Both the position numbers and the translations under genes were made by a program. From assembly GCA_023362775.1 (NCBI GenBank), contig JALMGJ010000017.1, positions 19,417,001 to 19,481,000 of the forward strand: a stretch of 64,000 bases of DNA, in the 5' to 3' direction. How positions within the stretch are numbered: the stretch's first letter is position 1; each line of letters opens with the position of its first letter. The notes below the pieces were generated by a model that saw nothing but the letters and a program-made list of their open reading frames with translations, was not told the DNA's origin and searched no databases. The DNA comes from Charina bottae (lineage: Eukaryota; Chordata; Lepidosauria; Squamata; Charinaidae). Below are positions 1 to 10,165 of this stretch, piece after piece.

Positions 1-1220
1 TAGCAAACCTTGGGGTGTATATGCACTATTTTCACTTCCTATCACTGCTTTTCTTTTGGTTCACAGGCCCATTCTATAGCCTTGTTTTCTTCCCAAACCG
101 TCTAAATGCTTCATCTTATATTGTGCTATTGGTTACTGCTCTTTTGACATCTTTGTAGGTCAATAATTATATAATGTTTTCTAGGCCTTTATTGTATATT
201 GAAGAAAATGAAACAAAACCAAAAATCATGCACTTGGTAAAAATGCACATGAAATCATGGACCCAGATAAGAATAATGGTTGAAAAAAATGAAAACCTAA
301 GCACCCTACCCTTAGATAATCCAGGTATGTGTGATCCTCAGATAACAAATAGTTTTAAACAGATTTTTTTGCTATTATAACAAATATTCCAGAATATAAC
401 AATGCTTGTTCACCTAAAATTTCAGCGCATTCTATTTGGCCTTGAACTGTTTGAGCATAGGAGTATAATCAGAAGTTTATGATACATCATACCAAAGCTT
501 GAGATGGTGGTGGAGCTGATTGATATCAGGGAGTAGCTCTTTAGGGAGGGCAACTCTGCCCTACTGCCCTCTGCCATGCTATTTTTGGAGAGTCATCTGA
601 CAGAGGCACCATGCCTCCATGTAAGAAAAGCATTTGTGAACATCAGCTGCCTAAGGGCCAGTTTCACTTGGCTGGCACTTTTCTCCCTTAGGTGAAGTGG
701 AGCATCAGCAGCATTAATTGGTGATGATGTGTTGGAAGATAGAGAGGGCCAGGCTGGAATCTCCAATGGGCAGAATGGATTGGCCTGCCTATCCAGATTA
801 GCCCTGTGGGCCAATGGTGCCTCCCTCTGTACTGGGGAGACAAAGAAGCATTTCACTCTTGTTGAGGTCGCTCTTCTGGATGCATCAGAATTGCTTAGGG
901 ATAAGACTCTAAAATGGAAACACTGCTTACATGAACCAGTGCTTCCATGTTTTAATTGAGTATGACAATTTGAGAAGAGATGACATAATTGAGCAAATCA
1001 AGGTGGCAACATGAGTAGCTGTGCGTATCCTTTCATACACACAGAGTTTCTGTATGAGTATCTTTTTGGCTTTCTTCATGGATTATTATTATCCAGTTAT
1101 AGTGAAGAGACTTGCATATCCCAATGATGCTATGTGCTATACTGTTGAGAGCATACATTCCTAGAAGGGTCAGCTTAAACACTACACCACACTGGCTCTC
1201 CATGGTTGTTAGTGAGCACT
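1..1220. other. Unassigned intergenic DNA
   Basis: I recognise no gene or named repeat here. Short open stretches at 593-959 on both strands have no recognisable domain, and neighbouring frames are equally open, so I do not call them. The right end runs into the T-rich tail of the L2-like LINE. Confidence 0.5.
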
Positions 1221-1225
1221 TTATT

Positions 1226-1745
1226 TAACTTACATTTATTTATTTATTTATTTATTTATTTATTTTTCAAATTTTGCCACTGGCCATCTCCCCCCAAAAG
1301 AGGGACTCTGGGTGGTTTACAACACAGCTAACGAGTTAAAACAGATTAAAAACAATAGTCATAATAATATATAAATACAAATACAACATATAAATAAAAA
1401 ATAAAAAATAAAATCCAGATGGCAATAAAAGATCAAGTTCAGTTCGTATATATGTGAGGAACATTCTAAGGCGCCAGCCATCCCCAGGAATAACTACTCC
1501 CCTCCCCGCCCCAAGCACGGTGGCAGAGCCAGGTCTTCAGGGTCTTCCGGAAGGTCAGGAGTAATGGGGCCTGCCTCACCTCTGGGGGCAAAATGTTCCA
1601 AAGGGCGGGAGCAGAGAAGGCCCGCTTCCTGGACCCCGCCAAACGAAATTCTTTTACAGATGGGGTCCGTAACATGCCCTCTCTGCATGATCGGGTGGGA
1701 CAGGTTGATGTAATGGGGATGAGACGGTATACATGCACAGTATAG
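1226..1745 (-). mobile_element. L2/CR1-like LINE, 3' end, 5'-truncated
   Basis: On the minus strand the block encodes the end of a LINE ORF2: a short run with AFSAPALWNILPPEVR followed by a TFRKTLKTWL-type end. This layout is typical of the C-terminus of L2/CR1-group LINEs. Downstream lies a 3' UTR with the pattern 'ACCCAGAGTCCCTC...GGGAGATGG', then a TTTA-type tail at 1236-1266. The same 3' UTR recurs alone at 7122, 8121 and 11341. The element is broken and carries no RT domain. It abuts an older Bov-B relic on its right. L2 versus CR1-L3 cannot be separated without a library search. Confidence 0.75.
1236..1266. repeat. (TTTA)n simple repeat
   Basis: About seven tandem TTTA units form the tail of the minus-strand L2-like element. 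Confidence 0.9.
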
Positions 1746-1749
1746 GAGA

Positions 1750-2890
1750 AATGGTGAAGTAGACAAAATAGAAATTGGAATTAAAATTGCTATGAGAAAC
1801 ATCAATAACCACAGATATGCTAATAATACCACTTTGATGGTGGGAAGAGAGGAAAAATTAAGAAATCTCTTGTTGAAGGCAAAAGAAGAAAGTGCAAAAT
1901 CCAGTCTCTTTCTCAGTATTGAAAAAGATCTAAGATTATGTCAACAGGCAATGCCAGACTAATGCAATAGAGAGAGAAGAAGTTGAAGTAGTTATAGATT
2001 TTACCTCCCTAAACTCAAATAATTCCCTGACATGGTGCCTGAAGCCATGAAGTAAAGTGATGTCTATTGCTTGGAGAAACACTATGACAGATCTAGACAA
2101 AATATTAAGTACAAAGACAACAAAGGCAAGTATTGACAAGACATGGTTTTCCAGTTGTAACATATGGCTGTGATAACTAAACCATCAGAAAGACTGAACA
2201 AAGAAAAATGGATTCCTTTGAACTGTGGTGCTGGAGGAAATTGTTCAGAATATCTCAGACTACTAGAAGTAAAAATAATTCAATATTAGATGAAGTAAAA
2301 CCAGACTGCTCGCTGGAAACGCTAACAGTGAAGCTTAAGCTTAAATATAACATGATGGCAAGAATCATTGGAGGGGACTAATGCTCGGAAAAACCAAAGG
2401 CAATTGGGAAAAAGGCCAACTGAACACCAGGCAGCTAGATACTATACCTTATAACAGAGCTTTCCAAACTGTGTGTCGCGACACAAAAGTGTGTCGCCAC
2501 ACACAGCGTGGTGTGTCGCCACACCACCCGGAAGCGGCGGCGCGCGCGTGCACGGCGGCCGCCATGCACGCGCGCGCCGCCGCACGCCCCCCGCGCCGCC
2601 GCATGCCCCTCCCGCGCCGCCACCGTGCGCGTGCGCGCCGCCGCACGCCCCCCCGCGCCGTCGCCGTGCGCGCGCGCCGCCGCACGCCCCCCCGCTCTGC
2701 CGCCGTGCGCGCGCGTGTCGCCGCCGCCGCCGCCGCTGGGTGTGTCGCCAGTGGCGGCACTTTGGAAAGCCCTGCCTTATAACATAAGGATGAGCTTACA
2801 AAAACTCAAGGAAACAGTAACTGTCAGGCAATCCTGATGAAATGATGTCCGTTGGGCCATGAAGAGTCAGAAGCAACTGTATACCAACTC
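1750..2890 (+). mobile_element. Old Bov-B/RTE LINE relic
   Basis: The plus strand is a decayed version of the region encoding the second half of the Bov-B ORF. It has a degenerate YADD-box region near 1815 (YANNTTL), the 'FELWCWRRLLR'-like block near 2218-2245, the 'KPDCSLE' block near 2298, and an end near 2850-2880 matching 'ATGAAGAGTCAGAAGCAACTG'-type Bov-B tails. Many stops and indels are present. A hAT-type MITE sits inside it at 2455-2774 with a clean target duplication, so the relic is older than the MITE. The 5' half is missing, probably lost where the L2 copy now lies. Confidence 0.8.
2455..2774. mobile_element. hAT-type MITE with CpG-rich core
   Basis: Perfect 8-bp direct repeats CCTTATAA flank the block (2447-2454 and 2775-2782). 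The ends are inverted: CAGAGCTTTCCAAACTGTG on the left and CTTTGGAAAGCCCTG on the right. An 8-bp duplication with CAG...CTG ends is the hAT signature. There is no transposase, so it is non-autonomous. The interior (about 2530-2745) is almost pure C+G with dense CpG and alternating GC/GT steps. Repeat units built on 'GCGCCGCCGCACGCCCCCC' recur. Long open frames on both strands here are low-complexity artefacts. A related copy lies at 51284-51542. Confidence 0.88.
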
Positions 2891-3705
2891 CTTATTGGCA
2901 CTACTGTCTAAGTGGATGATTCCCATACATGCCTCTGAAATGCATATAAAAGTCAGCACTTAGTCCCCAGTTGCAGTGACAAACATGCTGAATGGGTTTT
3001 TCACCGCTTTCCCATCTGGCTTGTACAGAATGCAGAAAGAGGCATCATGTGTCTGTACGAGTATGAATCAACCTTGCTGAATTGAGAACTCAGGGATTTA
3101 TGTCTAAAATCTTGTCTTTCTTCATAAATTACTTTTACTATAAGAGCTGAAGTCTGTATTTTTAAAAAATATTCATTGACTATATTTATGTCTCTGGCAA
3201 TAGCACGCTGTGAAAAATACTATACATTATCTCCTGGAATGTCCCTATTTAGATGAGATAAGAACTAAATGGATTTCTCCTTTGTGCTGTAATAAGCAAT
3301 ATTTTCACTTTTCTTTCCTTCAGTGCCTAGATCTACACACACATGCACGGTCTAACACATGGAACGCTTGAATTAAAAAAAATAAAGAAAACATTATTTA
3401 TGATGCCACAGTTTTGTTTCCTTGCCAGTCCTGATAGAAATTCACATTTTACTGATATTCTATAGGCTCAAAATAATTAAAGATTTTTATTGTTGTTGTT
3501 AACAGTGTGGTATTGAAGTATCAACAAAATACTTTGGTTTTATTCTTGGAATTTGCATTCGGCTATCTGGTTTAAAATTGGGAAGTAATAGGATTCAGCC
3601 ATGGTTAGGAATTTTTAGAATTGTTAGGATGACCTGTTAGCTTTTTTGTACAAATAAAAACAGGGAGGGAGCTGATTGAAAGGCTGTGTGAGGTGCTCTC
3701 CCCGA
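2891..3705. other. Unassigned intergenic DNA
   Basis: AT-rich unique-looking sequence. I see no gene, repeat end or regulatory site that I can support. Confidence 0.5.
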
Positions 3706-4053
3706 TGTCCTAGAACCCGTTTCTCTTAAACAAACTGACAGGCACGAGTCTGTTAAGCAGTAAAGGGTTTATTCCGGTACACGAAGACTAACCCGTACAA
3801 AGACGTGAATGATCAGGTCAGCAGCATACATTACATTTAAACATTCCCCTCCCCATTGTTCATATTGTCTGCCACATGTTGAGCTCATGCCTTTGGGTGC
3901 TCAGACAGTCGTTCCGGGGAATGTGTACTTCAGTTTCGCAAGTTGGTGTTAATTGCCTCCACCCTCGCCGCTGTCTCATTCGCGTCAGTTTCTTTCCCCC
4001 CTTAATCCACAATACTGTCTGACCTAATGGCAGAGGTCTGCCAGTCTCTGACA
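3706..4053 (-). mobile_element. Putative solo LTR
   Basis: Read on the minus strand the block starts TGTCAGAGACTGG and ends GGTTCTAGGACA (TG...CA). It contains GGAATAAACCC, a possible polyadenylation signal, about 75 bp before the end. The stretch GGGGAATGTTTAAATG resembles the one inside the LTR at 9797-10160, which suggests related families. No clean target duplication was found and no internal region is attached, so the borders are uncertain. Confidence 0.45.
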
Positions 4054-5163
4054 GGCTGCCCCAGCCAAAAACCAAATAAGAACACATGAACAAAAAGGTT
4101 GGCCAGAGTTCCCAGGTCTAGATCCAAGACTTTTACAGTCATACTGTATATTGACTAATGCATACTTCCCCAAAAGTGATTTTGGTCACTGGTTAAAATT
4201 CTCCTAAGACTGCTTCTCTGCATACCTGTTTTGATGTAAGCCAATTTACTGATCAGGATCTGACTTAATTTGACACTTGAAATCAATGTCACTGCCATCT
4301 TGCATTAAAAAGATAAAGATGTATTCAAGTCCATCTCGATTCCAGTTGGTTTCACCCAAGTAGTTGTGGAAGTGTTTGACACTGCCTTCCTCAAGTTTTC
4401 TCAACTCCTCAGTCTAGCCAATAGCCCTGCAATTTCCAGGTGTTCCTCTGTCCAACTCTTAACTGAGACTAACCCTGCGTTATATTCCCATAAACTTTCC
4501 CTCAGATTGGAAATGGTTAATCTATAAATTTTTAACTGTTTTGTAAATACCAATGCCATCCTCCCATTTCCTAGCTGTCCATCTATAAGCATGTGTCTCT
4601 GTTCATTGATCTCTCTTCCCAGTGATGTTGTTTGAAAACTGTTTGCATTTTCATTATCACTTAGTCGCAACTGAAAGGTCTGTATGGTTTGATTACCTGT
4701 CTGGGTAATCTCTGTGAAATACAAAAACATGAAGTTTTTATCTGAACAACTTAATCTTATCGGGAAAATTCAGGTAGAGCAAGATGGGAATGGGATCACT
4801 AACTAATGTTTCTCAGTCATGCTGGTGGAGTGGAAAATCGGGGGAGAAATGCTGCCCCTTTCCAAGGATATGTATGAGACTGATAATGGTACTTTAAAGC
4901 AGTTGACAGTTCAATCATATGTGTTTCTACTCATAGACGTCCTGTGTTGGGTAGAGTTTACTTTCAGGAAAGTTTGCATAGAATTGAAGCCCAAAAATTT
5001 AAGGCCCAATACTATGGATATTTATGTGTGGGAGGAAAGTTAAATTACTTCCAAGTAAGTCTTGTTTGTACTGCGATTTTAGACTTGACCATACAGAAGT
5101 GAGATTTTCTACTGAGTTAACATGAATCAAAGGTCAAGTAGTACATCATTTCCTACCACAATT
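4054..5163. other. Unassigned intergenic DNA
   Basis: No coding or repeat feature recognised. An open frame on the minus strand near 4401-4730 has no known domain and looks like chance. Confidence 0.45.
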
Positions 5164-5217
5164 TATTAAGATACTGGGGAGTCTTTGGTGCTCTCTGAGC
5201 CTTGTTGTTTTCATGCA

Positions 5218-5251
5218 GACGTTTCATTGCCAGGCTAGGCAACATCTTCAG
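5218..5251 (-). ncRNA. Hammerhead ribozyme core (PLE tail, left arm)
   Basis: Minus strand reads CTGAAGA, then a stem-loop TTGCC/TAGCC/TGGCAA, then TGAAACGTC. CTGANGA plus GAAA flanking a stem II, followed by the self-complementary ACGT and a C cleavage position, is the minimal stem-III hammerhead known from PLEs. Activity is inferred only. Confidence 0.7.
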
Positions 5252-5346
5252 TGCGAAAAGGGAGTGGAACTTGCTGTCTGTTTATATACCCTGGCTTGTC
5301 CTGCCTGTGTTGGTGGGGGTCTTGTACTCTCCTTGGTAGTTCCTCA

Positions 5347-5380
5347 CTGAAGATGTTGCCTAGCCTGGCAATGAAACGTC
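5347..5380 (+). ncRNA. Hammerhead ribozyme core (PLE tail, right arm)
   Basis: Same core as the left arm, in opposite orientation and identical in sequence: CTGAAGA, stem II TTGCC...GGCAA, then GAAACGTC. Confidence 0.7.
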
Positions 5381-7121
5381 TGCATGAAAACAACAAGGCT
5401 CAGAGAGCACCAAAGACTCCCCAGTTCAACCCTGAGCTACAAATATTCTCTTCGATTGGTATTAAGATACTGTACATGTTCACAGCTGTGAGGACAAACT
5501 TCGCACAACACTGGAAAAAAGACATAGTACCAACAATATCTCCAGCAAAGGAGATCGTTACCTTGTCATGGTGCTGGAGCTTGAGCACCTCAATGATGCC
5601 ATGAGCTAAACCGTGAAGGGACAACCAAGACGGGAAGGTCATGGCAGAGAGGTCAGACTAAATACGATCCCTGGGGAAGGTAATGGCAACCCACCCCAGT
5701 ATTCTTGCCATGAAAACTAAATGGATCAGTACAACCAGAGATATGTCGGTATACCATCAGAAGATGGGTCGGAAGATGGTCAAAATGCTACTGGGGAGGA
5801 ACAGAGGATACGTTCAACTAGCCCCAGATGTGATGACGTAGCTAGCTCAAAGCCGAAAGGACAGCTAGTGGCCGACGATGCTGGTGGTGAACGACGAATC
5901 CAATGTTCTAAAGATCAACACACCATAGGAACCTGGAATGTAATTTCTATGAGCCAGGGCAAATTGGATGTGGTTATTGGTGAGATGGCAAGATTAAATA
6001 TAGATATTCTGGGTGTCAGTGAACTGAAATGGACTGGAATGGGTCACATCACAGCAGATGACCACCAGATCTACTACTGTGGACAAGAGGACCACAGAAG
6101 AAATGGAGTAGCCTTCATAATTAATAATAAAGTGGCTAAAGCAGTGCTTGGATACAATCCAAAAAATGATAGAATGAACTCAATTCGAATTCAGGGTAAA
6201 CCATTTAACATCACAGTGATCCAAATATACGCCCCAACCACAGAAGCTGAAGAAGCAGAAGTAGATCAGTTCTATGAGGATCTGCAGCACCTACTGGATA
6301 ATATGCCAAAAAGAGATGTTATTTTCATTACAGGAGACTGGAATGCTAAGGTGGGTAGTCAAATGACACCTGGAAGTAAAGGTAAGCATGGTCTAGGAGA
6401 ACAAAATGAAGCAGGACATAGGCTGATAGAATTTTGCCAAGACAACTCACTGTGCATAACAAACACTCTGTTCCAGCAACCTAAAAGACGACTTTATACA
6501 TGGACTTCACCAGATGGTCAACACCGAAATCAGATTGACTACATCCTTTGTAGCCAAAGGTGGCGGATATCTATACAGTTGATAAAAACAAGACCTGGAG
6601 TTGACTGTAGTTCAGATCACCAACTTCTTATTGCACAATTTAGAATCAGACTAAAGAGAATAGGGAAGACCCATAGATCAGTTAGATATGAGCTCACTAA
6701 TATTCCTAAGGAATATGCAGTGGAGGTGAAGAATAGATTTAAGGGACTAGATTTAGTAGATAGGGTCCCGGAAGAACTATGGACAGAAGTTCGCAACATT
6801 GTTCAGGAGGTGGCAACAAAAAACGTCCCAAAGAAAAAGAAAACCAAGAAGGCAAGATGGCTGTCTGCTGAGACACTGGAAGTAGCCCAAGAAAGAAGGA
6901 AAGCAAAAGGCAACAGTGATAGGGGGAGATATGCCCAATTAAATGCAAAATTCCAGAGGTTAGCCAGAAGAGATAAGGAATTATTTTTAAACAAGCAATG
7001 CGTGGAAGTGGAAGAAGATAATAGAATAGGAAGGACAAGAGACCTCTTCCAGAAAATTAGAAACATAGGAGGTAAATTCCAGGCAAAAATGGGTATGATC
7101 AAAAGCAAAGATGGCAAGGAC

Positions 7122-7186
7122 CGCCCAGAGTTCCCCATTGGGGGAGATGGGCGGTTATATAAATTTAATTAAATAAATAAATAAAT
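7122..7186 (+). mobile_element. L2-type 3' tail-only insertion in Bov-B
   Basis: A 65-bp insert reading CGCCCAGAGTTCCCC...GGGAGATGGGCGG, then TATAAATTTAATT and AAATAAAT repeats. Direct repeats AAGGAC (7116-7121 and 7187-7192) flank it. The surrounding Bov-B sequence is continuous when it is removed, as the intact copy at 13476-13484 shows. It is the extreme 3' end of the L2/CR1-like LINE seen at 1226-1745. Confidence 0.85.
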
Positions 7187-8120
7187 AAGGACCTAACAGA
7201 AGCAGAAGAGATCAAGAAAAGGTGGCAAGAATATACGGAAGATCTGTATAGGAAGGATAATAATATAGAGGATAGATTTGAGGGTGTGGTCAGTGAGTTA
7301 GAGCCAGACATCCTGAAGAGTGAGGTTGAATGGGCCTTAAGAAGCATTGCTAATAACAAGGCAGCAGGAGACGACGGTATCCCAGCTGAACTGTTTAAAA
7401 TCTTGCAAGATGATGCTGTCAAGGTGATGCATGCCATATGCCAGCAAATTTGCAAAACACAAGAATGGCCATCAGATTGGAAAAAATCAACTTATATCCC
7501 CATACCAAAAAAGGGAAGCACTAAAGAATGTTCAAATTATCGAACAGTGGCACTTATTTCACATGCCAGTAAGGTAATGTTCAAGATCTTGCAAGGTAGA
7601 CTCCAGCAATTCATGGAGCGAGAATTGCCAGAAGTACAAGCTGGGTTTAGAAAAGGCAGAGGAACTAGAGACCAAATTGCCAATATCTGCTGGATAATGG
7701 AGAAAGCCAGGGAGTTTCAGAAAAACATCTATTTCTGTTTTATTGACTATTCTAATCATGTGACGTGCTGGACATGATGAATCCAAGGCTGGAGTTAAAA
7801 TCGCTGGGAGAAACATTAACAATCTAAGATATGCAGATGATACCACTTTGATGGCTGAAAGCGAGGAAGAGCTGAGGAGCCTTATGACGAAGGTGAAAGA
7901 AGAAAGTGCAAAAGCTGGGTTGCAGTTAAACCTTAAAAAAACTAAGATTACGGCAGTTAGCTTGATTGATAACTGGCAAATAGAGGGAGAAAAAGTGGAG
8001 GCAGTGACAGACTTTGTATTTCTAGGCGCAAAGATTACTGCAGACGCTGACTGCAGCCAGGAAATCAGAAGACGTCTACTTCTTGGGAGGAGAGCAATGA
8101 CAAATCTCGATAAAGTAGTT

Positions 8121-8221
8121 AAGTTAGTGGGCCTTTGTTGTAAACCGCCCAGAGTTCCCTTGCGGGGAGATGGAGCGGTATATAAATTGAAACATAAATA
8201 AAATAAATAAATAAATAAATA
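8121..8221 (+). mobile_element. Second L2-type 3' tail insertion in Bov-B
   Basis: About 100 bp containing 'TTGTTGTAAACCGCCCAGAG', 'GGGGAGATGG' and an AAATAAAT tail. It interrupts the Bov-B sequence between the block before 'AAAGCAGAGACATCAC' and its upstream partner. The exact borders and target repeat are blurred by the A-rich junction. Confidence 0.8.
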
Positions 8222-8640
8222 AAAGCAGAGACATCACACTGACAACAAAGGTCCGCATAGTCAAAGCAATGGTATTCCCCATAGTAACCTATGGCTGCAA
8301 GAGCTGGACCATGAGGAAGGCTGAGCAAAGGAAGATAGATGCTTTTGAACTGTGATGTTGGAGGAAAATTCTGAGAGTGCCTTGGATTGCAAGAAGATCA
8401 AACCAGTCCATACTCCAGGAAATAAAGCCAGACTGCTCACTTGAGGGAATGATATTAAAAGCAAAACTGAAGTACCTTGGCCCCATAATGAGAAGACAGG
8501 ATACCCTGGAGAAGATGCTGATGCTAGGGAAAGTGGAAGGCAAAAGGAAGAGGGGCCGACCAAGGGCAAGATGGAATGGATATAATTCAGGATGGAGAGA
8601 ATATAACTAGAAATGTAAGCCAACAACAAAAACAGCTAAC

Positions 8641-8950
8641 TAACTAACCAACCACTAAATAATACTTTTTTGTAAAATGATCCTACAGGCTTACAATTTT
8701 TTCTACCTGGTCTTAGGCTGAAATGCTAAGGAAGATCCGAGAACTGCAGGGAGAGGGGCAGTCATAACATTCACCAAATAACTCCCCTTTCAAACTTCTT
8801 CTATATATTTAATTTGGTAGCAACAGAAAAGTAAAATGAGAATGAAAATTAGAGCTTGTGTATCAATTCCAAGAGCCTTCTCTGCTCATTTCCAATTTGC
8901 AATGAAGACGAATGATAATCATAAAAGGATGAACGAATAATAGTTCACGA
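8641..8950. other. Unassigned intergenic DNA
   Basis: Short spacer between the Bov-B copy and the hexanucleotide array. Nothing recognised. Confidence 0.5.
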
Positions 8951-8959
8951 CACTGCCTT

Positions 8960-9113
8960 AATATTTCTATTATTTCTATTTCTATTTCTACTTCTACTTC
9001 TACTTCTACTTCTACTTCTACTTCTACTTCTACTTCTACTTCTACTTCTACTTCTACTTCTATTTCTATTTCTATTTCTATTTCTATTTCTATTTCTATT
9101 TCTATTTCTATTA
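8960..9113. repeat. Hexanucleotide array, TTTCTA / CTTCTA
   Basis: About 25 tandem hexamers. The outer units are TTTCTA and the central block (about 8988-9060) is CTTCTA, a single-base variant. The open frame on the minus strand (Asn-Arg then Ser-Arg dipeptides) is a product of the repeat only. Confidence 0.93.
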
Positions 9114-9114
9114 A

Positions 9115-9791
9115 GCAGGTGAAATGTTTGAGAATTATTATTAAATATGTGGTAAACCGTATGAGTGCTTATCAATATTAATGACTAATTAAACCTTAAT
9201 GTAAGCCTTGCTTTTGTTGGCTAGAGGGACATGACAATAAAACTGTTCATTGAATGCTATGGACTGTTGGAGTTAGTAAGTTGGCTGCTACTGTAAGACA
9301 GAATTCTGCCCATCCACCCTATAAGATTTCATCTTACCAGAATCAACAGAATGAAGCAGACCACATCCAGCAATGGACTCTACAACTTTACAGACTTAGA
9401 AAAGTTGAAATAATGCAAAGTCCTGTTTCTTTTACAGCTGCCATCAATTTTTTTGATGAGCTGCAGAGTAGGCTAGGGATCTAGGAGGATTAAACTGCCT
9501 TTGCTAACATACATATTGAACATACGAGCTATGTTTCAAGGATGTAAAGGAAACCCATTACAGATTTCAGTGGGAGTGAAATGGTGCAATTTGCTAAAAT
9601 GGAATTCATAATGATAGAGATGATCTGCTACCACCAGTAAATCCTCATTCAAAAAAATTGCACAGAAAATGTCTACTTTGTGGAAGTGGTATCCAATAAT
9701 GGGCATATAACTGGGAAAATGATAATATTCATATATGTATATTGATGGATTTGCAGTTGAAAACATATATTAGGAAAAGTTGTATATAAAA
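9115..9791. other. Unassigned intergenic DNA
   Basis: No gene or repeat recognised. Open frames here are short and domain-free. Confidence 0.45.
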
Positions 9792-9796
9792 CTCTG

Positions 9797-10160
9797 TGTC
9801 AGGATCGCGCAACCACATGAACATAGTGCATTCGCTTGCCGCTTCCCGCCAGCAGAGCCAACTAGACGAGAGAAAGCCAACGCGTGTCAAGCTTGTTTAC
9901 GGGATGGGAGGAGGGATGGAAACCAGACAGCGAGCAGCAGACGCTGGGAACCAAGGTCAATTGCAACTGCCGAGCAGGTGTGGGGAGGGGGGATGTGAGC
10001 TCAACAAGGGAATGTTTAAATTAGAAGCTTCGCACCATTTTAATCAGTTTCAGCTTTCCCTGGGATTCTTGTAGCTTTCTTCAATTAAATAACTTTCCTT
10101 TTCCACAATGAAACTGAGTGAAGTTGTTTTGTCTGAAGTTTAAGCCTAGCAGTCCTTACA
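9797..10160 (+). mobile_element. Solo LTR
   Basis: Begins TGTCAGGATCGCG and ends CAGTCCTTACA (TG...CA), 364 bp. Flanks CTCTG (9792-9796) and CTCTA (10161-10165) look like a 5-bp target duplication with one change. AATTAAATAAC near 10084 could serve as a polyadenylation signal. There is no internal region. The GGGAATGTTTAAAT stretch near 10008 resembles one in the LTR-like block at 3706-4053. Superfamily (gypsy or ERV) is not resolved. Confidence 0.6.
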
Positions 10161-10165
10161 CTCTA

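Larger units (their letters stand above)
5177..5459. mobile_element. Penelope-like element, tail-to-tail short insertion
   Basis: Perfect 13-bp target duplications TATTAAGATACTG (5164-5176 and 5460-5472) bound the insert. Positions 5177 to about 5340 are the PLE 3' end in minus orientation and match the 3' end of the longer PLE at 34124-35884. From about 5345 to 5459 the same 3' end appears again in plus orientation, extended by about 35 bp. The result is an inverted pair with a hammerhead core in each arm. No ORF of the element is retained. Confidence 0.85.
5721..8610 (+). pseudogene. Bov-B ORF (endonuclease-reverse transcriptase), broken
   Basis: The first ATG at 5721 opens about 466 codons before the first insertion. 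They include the APE-type endonuclease motifs GTWN (near 5929), SELKW (near 6018), GDWNAKVG (near 6333) and SDH (near 6616). After the L2 tail at 7122-7186 the frame changes and the RT domain resumes (VPEVQAGFRKGRG-like block near 7620-7650). About 300 bp of the RT palm are then deleted. A YADD box remains near 7830. The C-terminal block resumes after the second insertion, with an in-frame TGA near 8354. The product cannot be made as one protein. The intact relative is at 12075-15104. Confidence 0.88.
5478..8640 (+). mobile_element. Bov-B (RTE) LINE, long but defective copy
   Basis: A Bov-B copy that keeps part of its 5' UTR (about 5480-5720, with 'GTGCTGGAGCTTGAGCACC'), most of the ORF, and a short A/C-rich tail near 8622-8640. 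It is interrupted by two L2-type 3' tails (7122-7186 and about 8121-8221). Nucleotides for the RT core between the FIDY motif (near 7745) and the block just before YADD (near 7785) are missing. Near 8575 it diverges from the intact copy and most of the last coding block is gone. The left border abuts the TSD of the PLE insertion at 5460-5472. Confidence 0.85.

Noticed and set aside
593..959. Possible gene near the left edge
   Set aside because: Frames on both strands are equally open, with no domain, start context or homologue I recognise.
2381..2837. Long open frames on both strands through the GC-rich block
   Set aside because: They come from the CpG-rich repeat inside a MITE; the predicted proteins are only Ala/Arg/Pro low complexity in every frame.
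8960..9113. CRISPR array
   Set aside because: Simple tandem hexamers without spacers in a vertebrate genome.
8945..9175. Asn-Arg / Ser-Arg repeat protein
   Set aside because: It is a translation of the hexanucleotide array.
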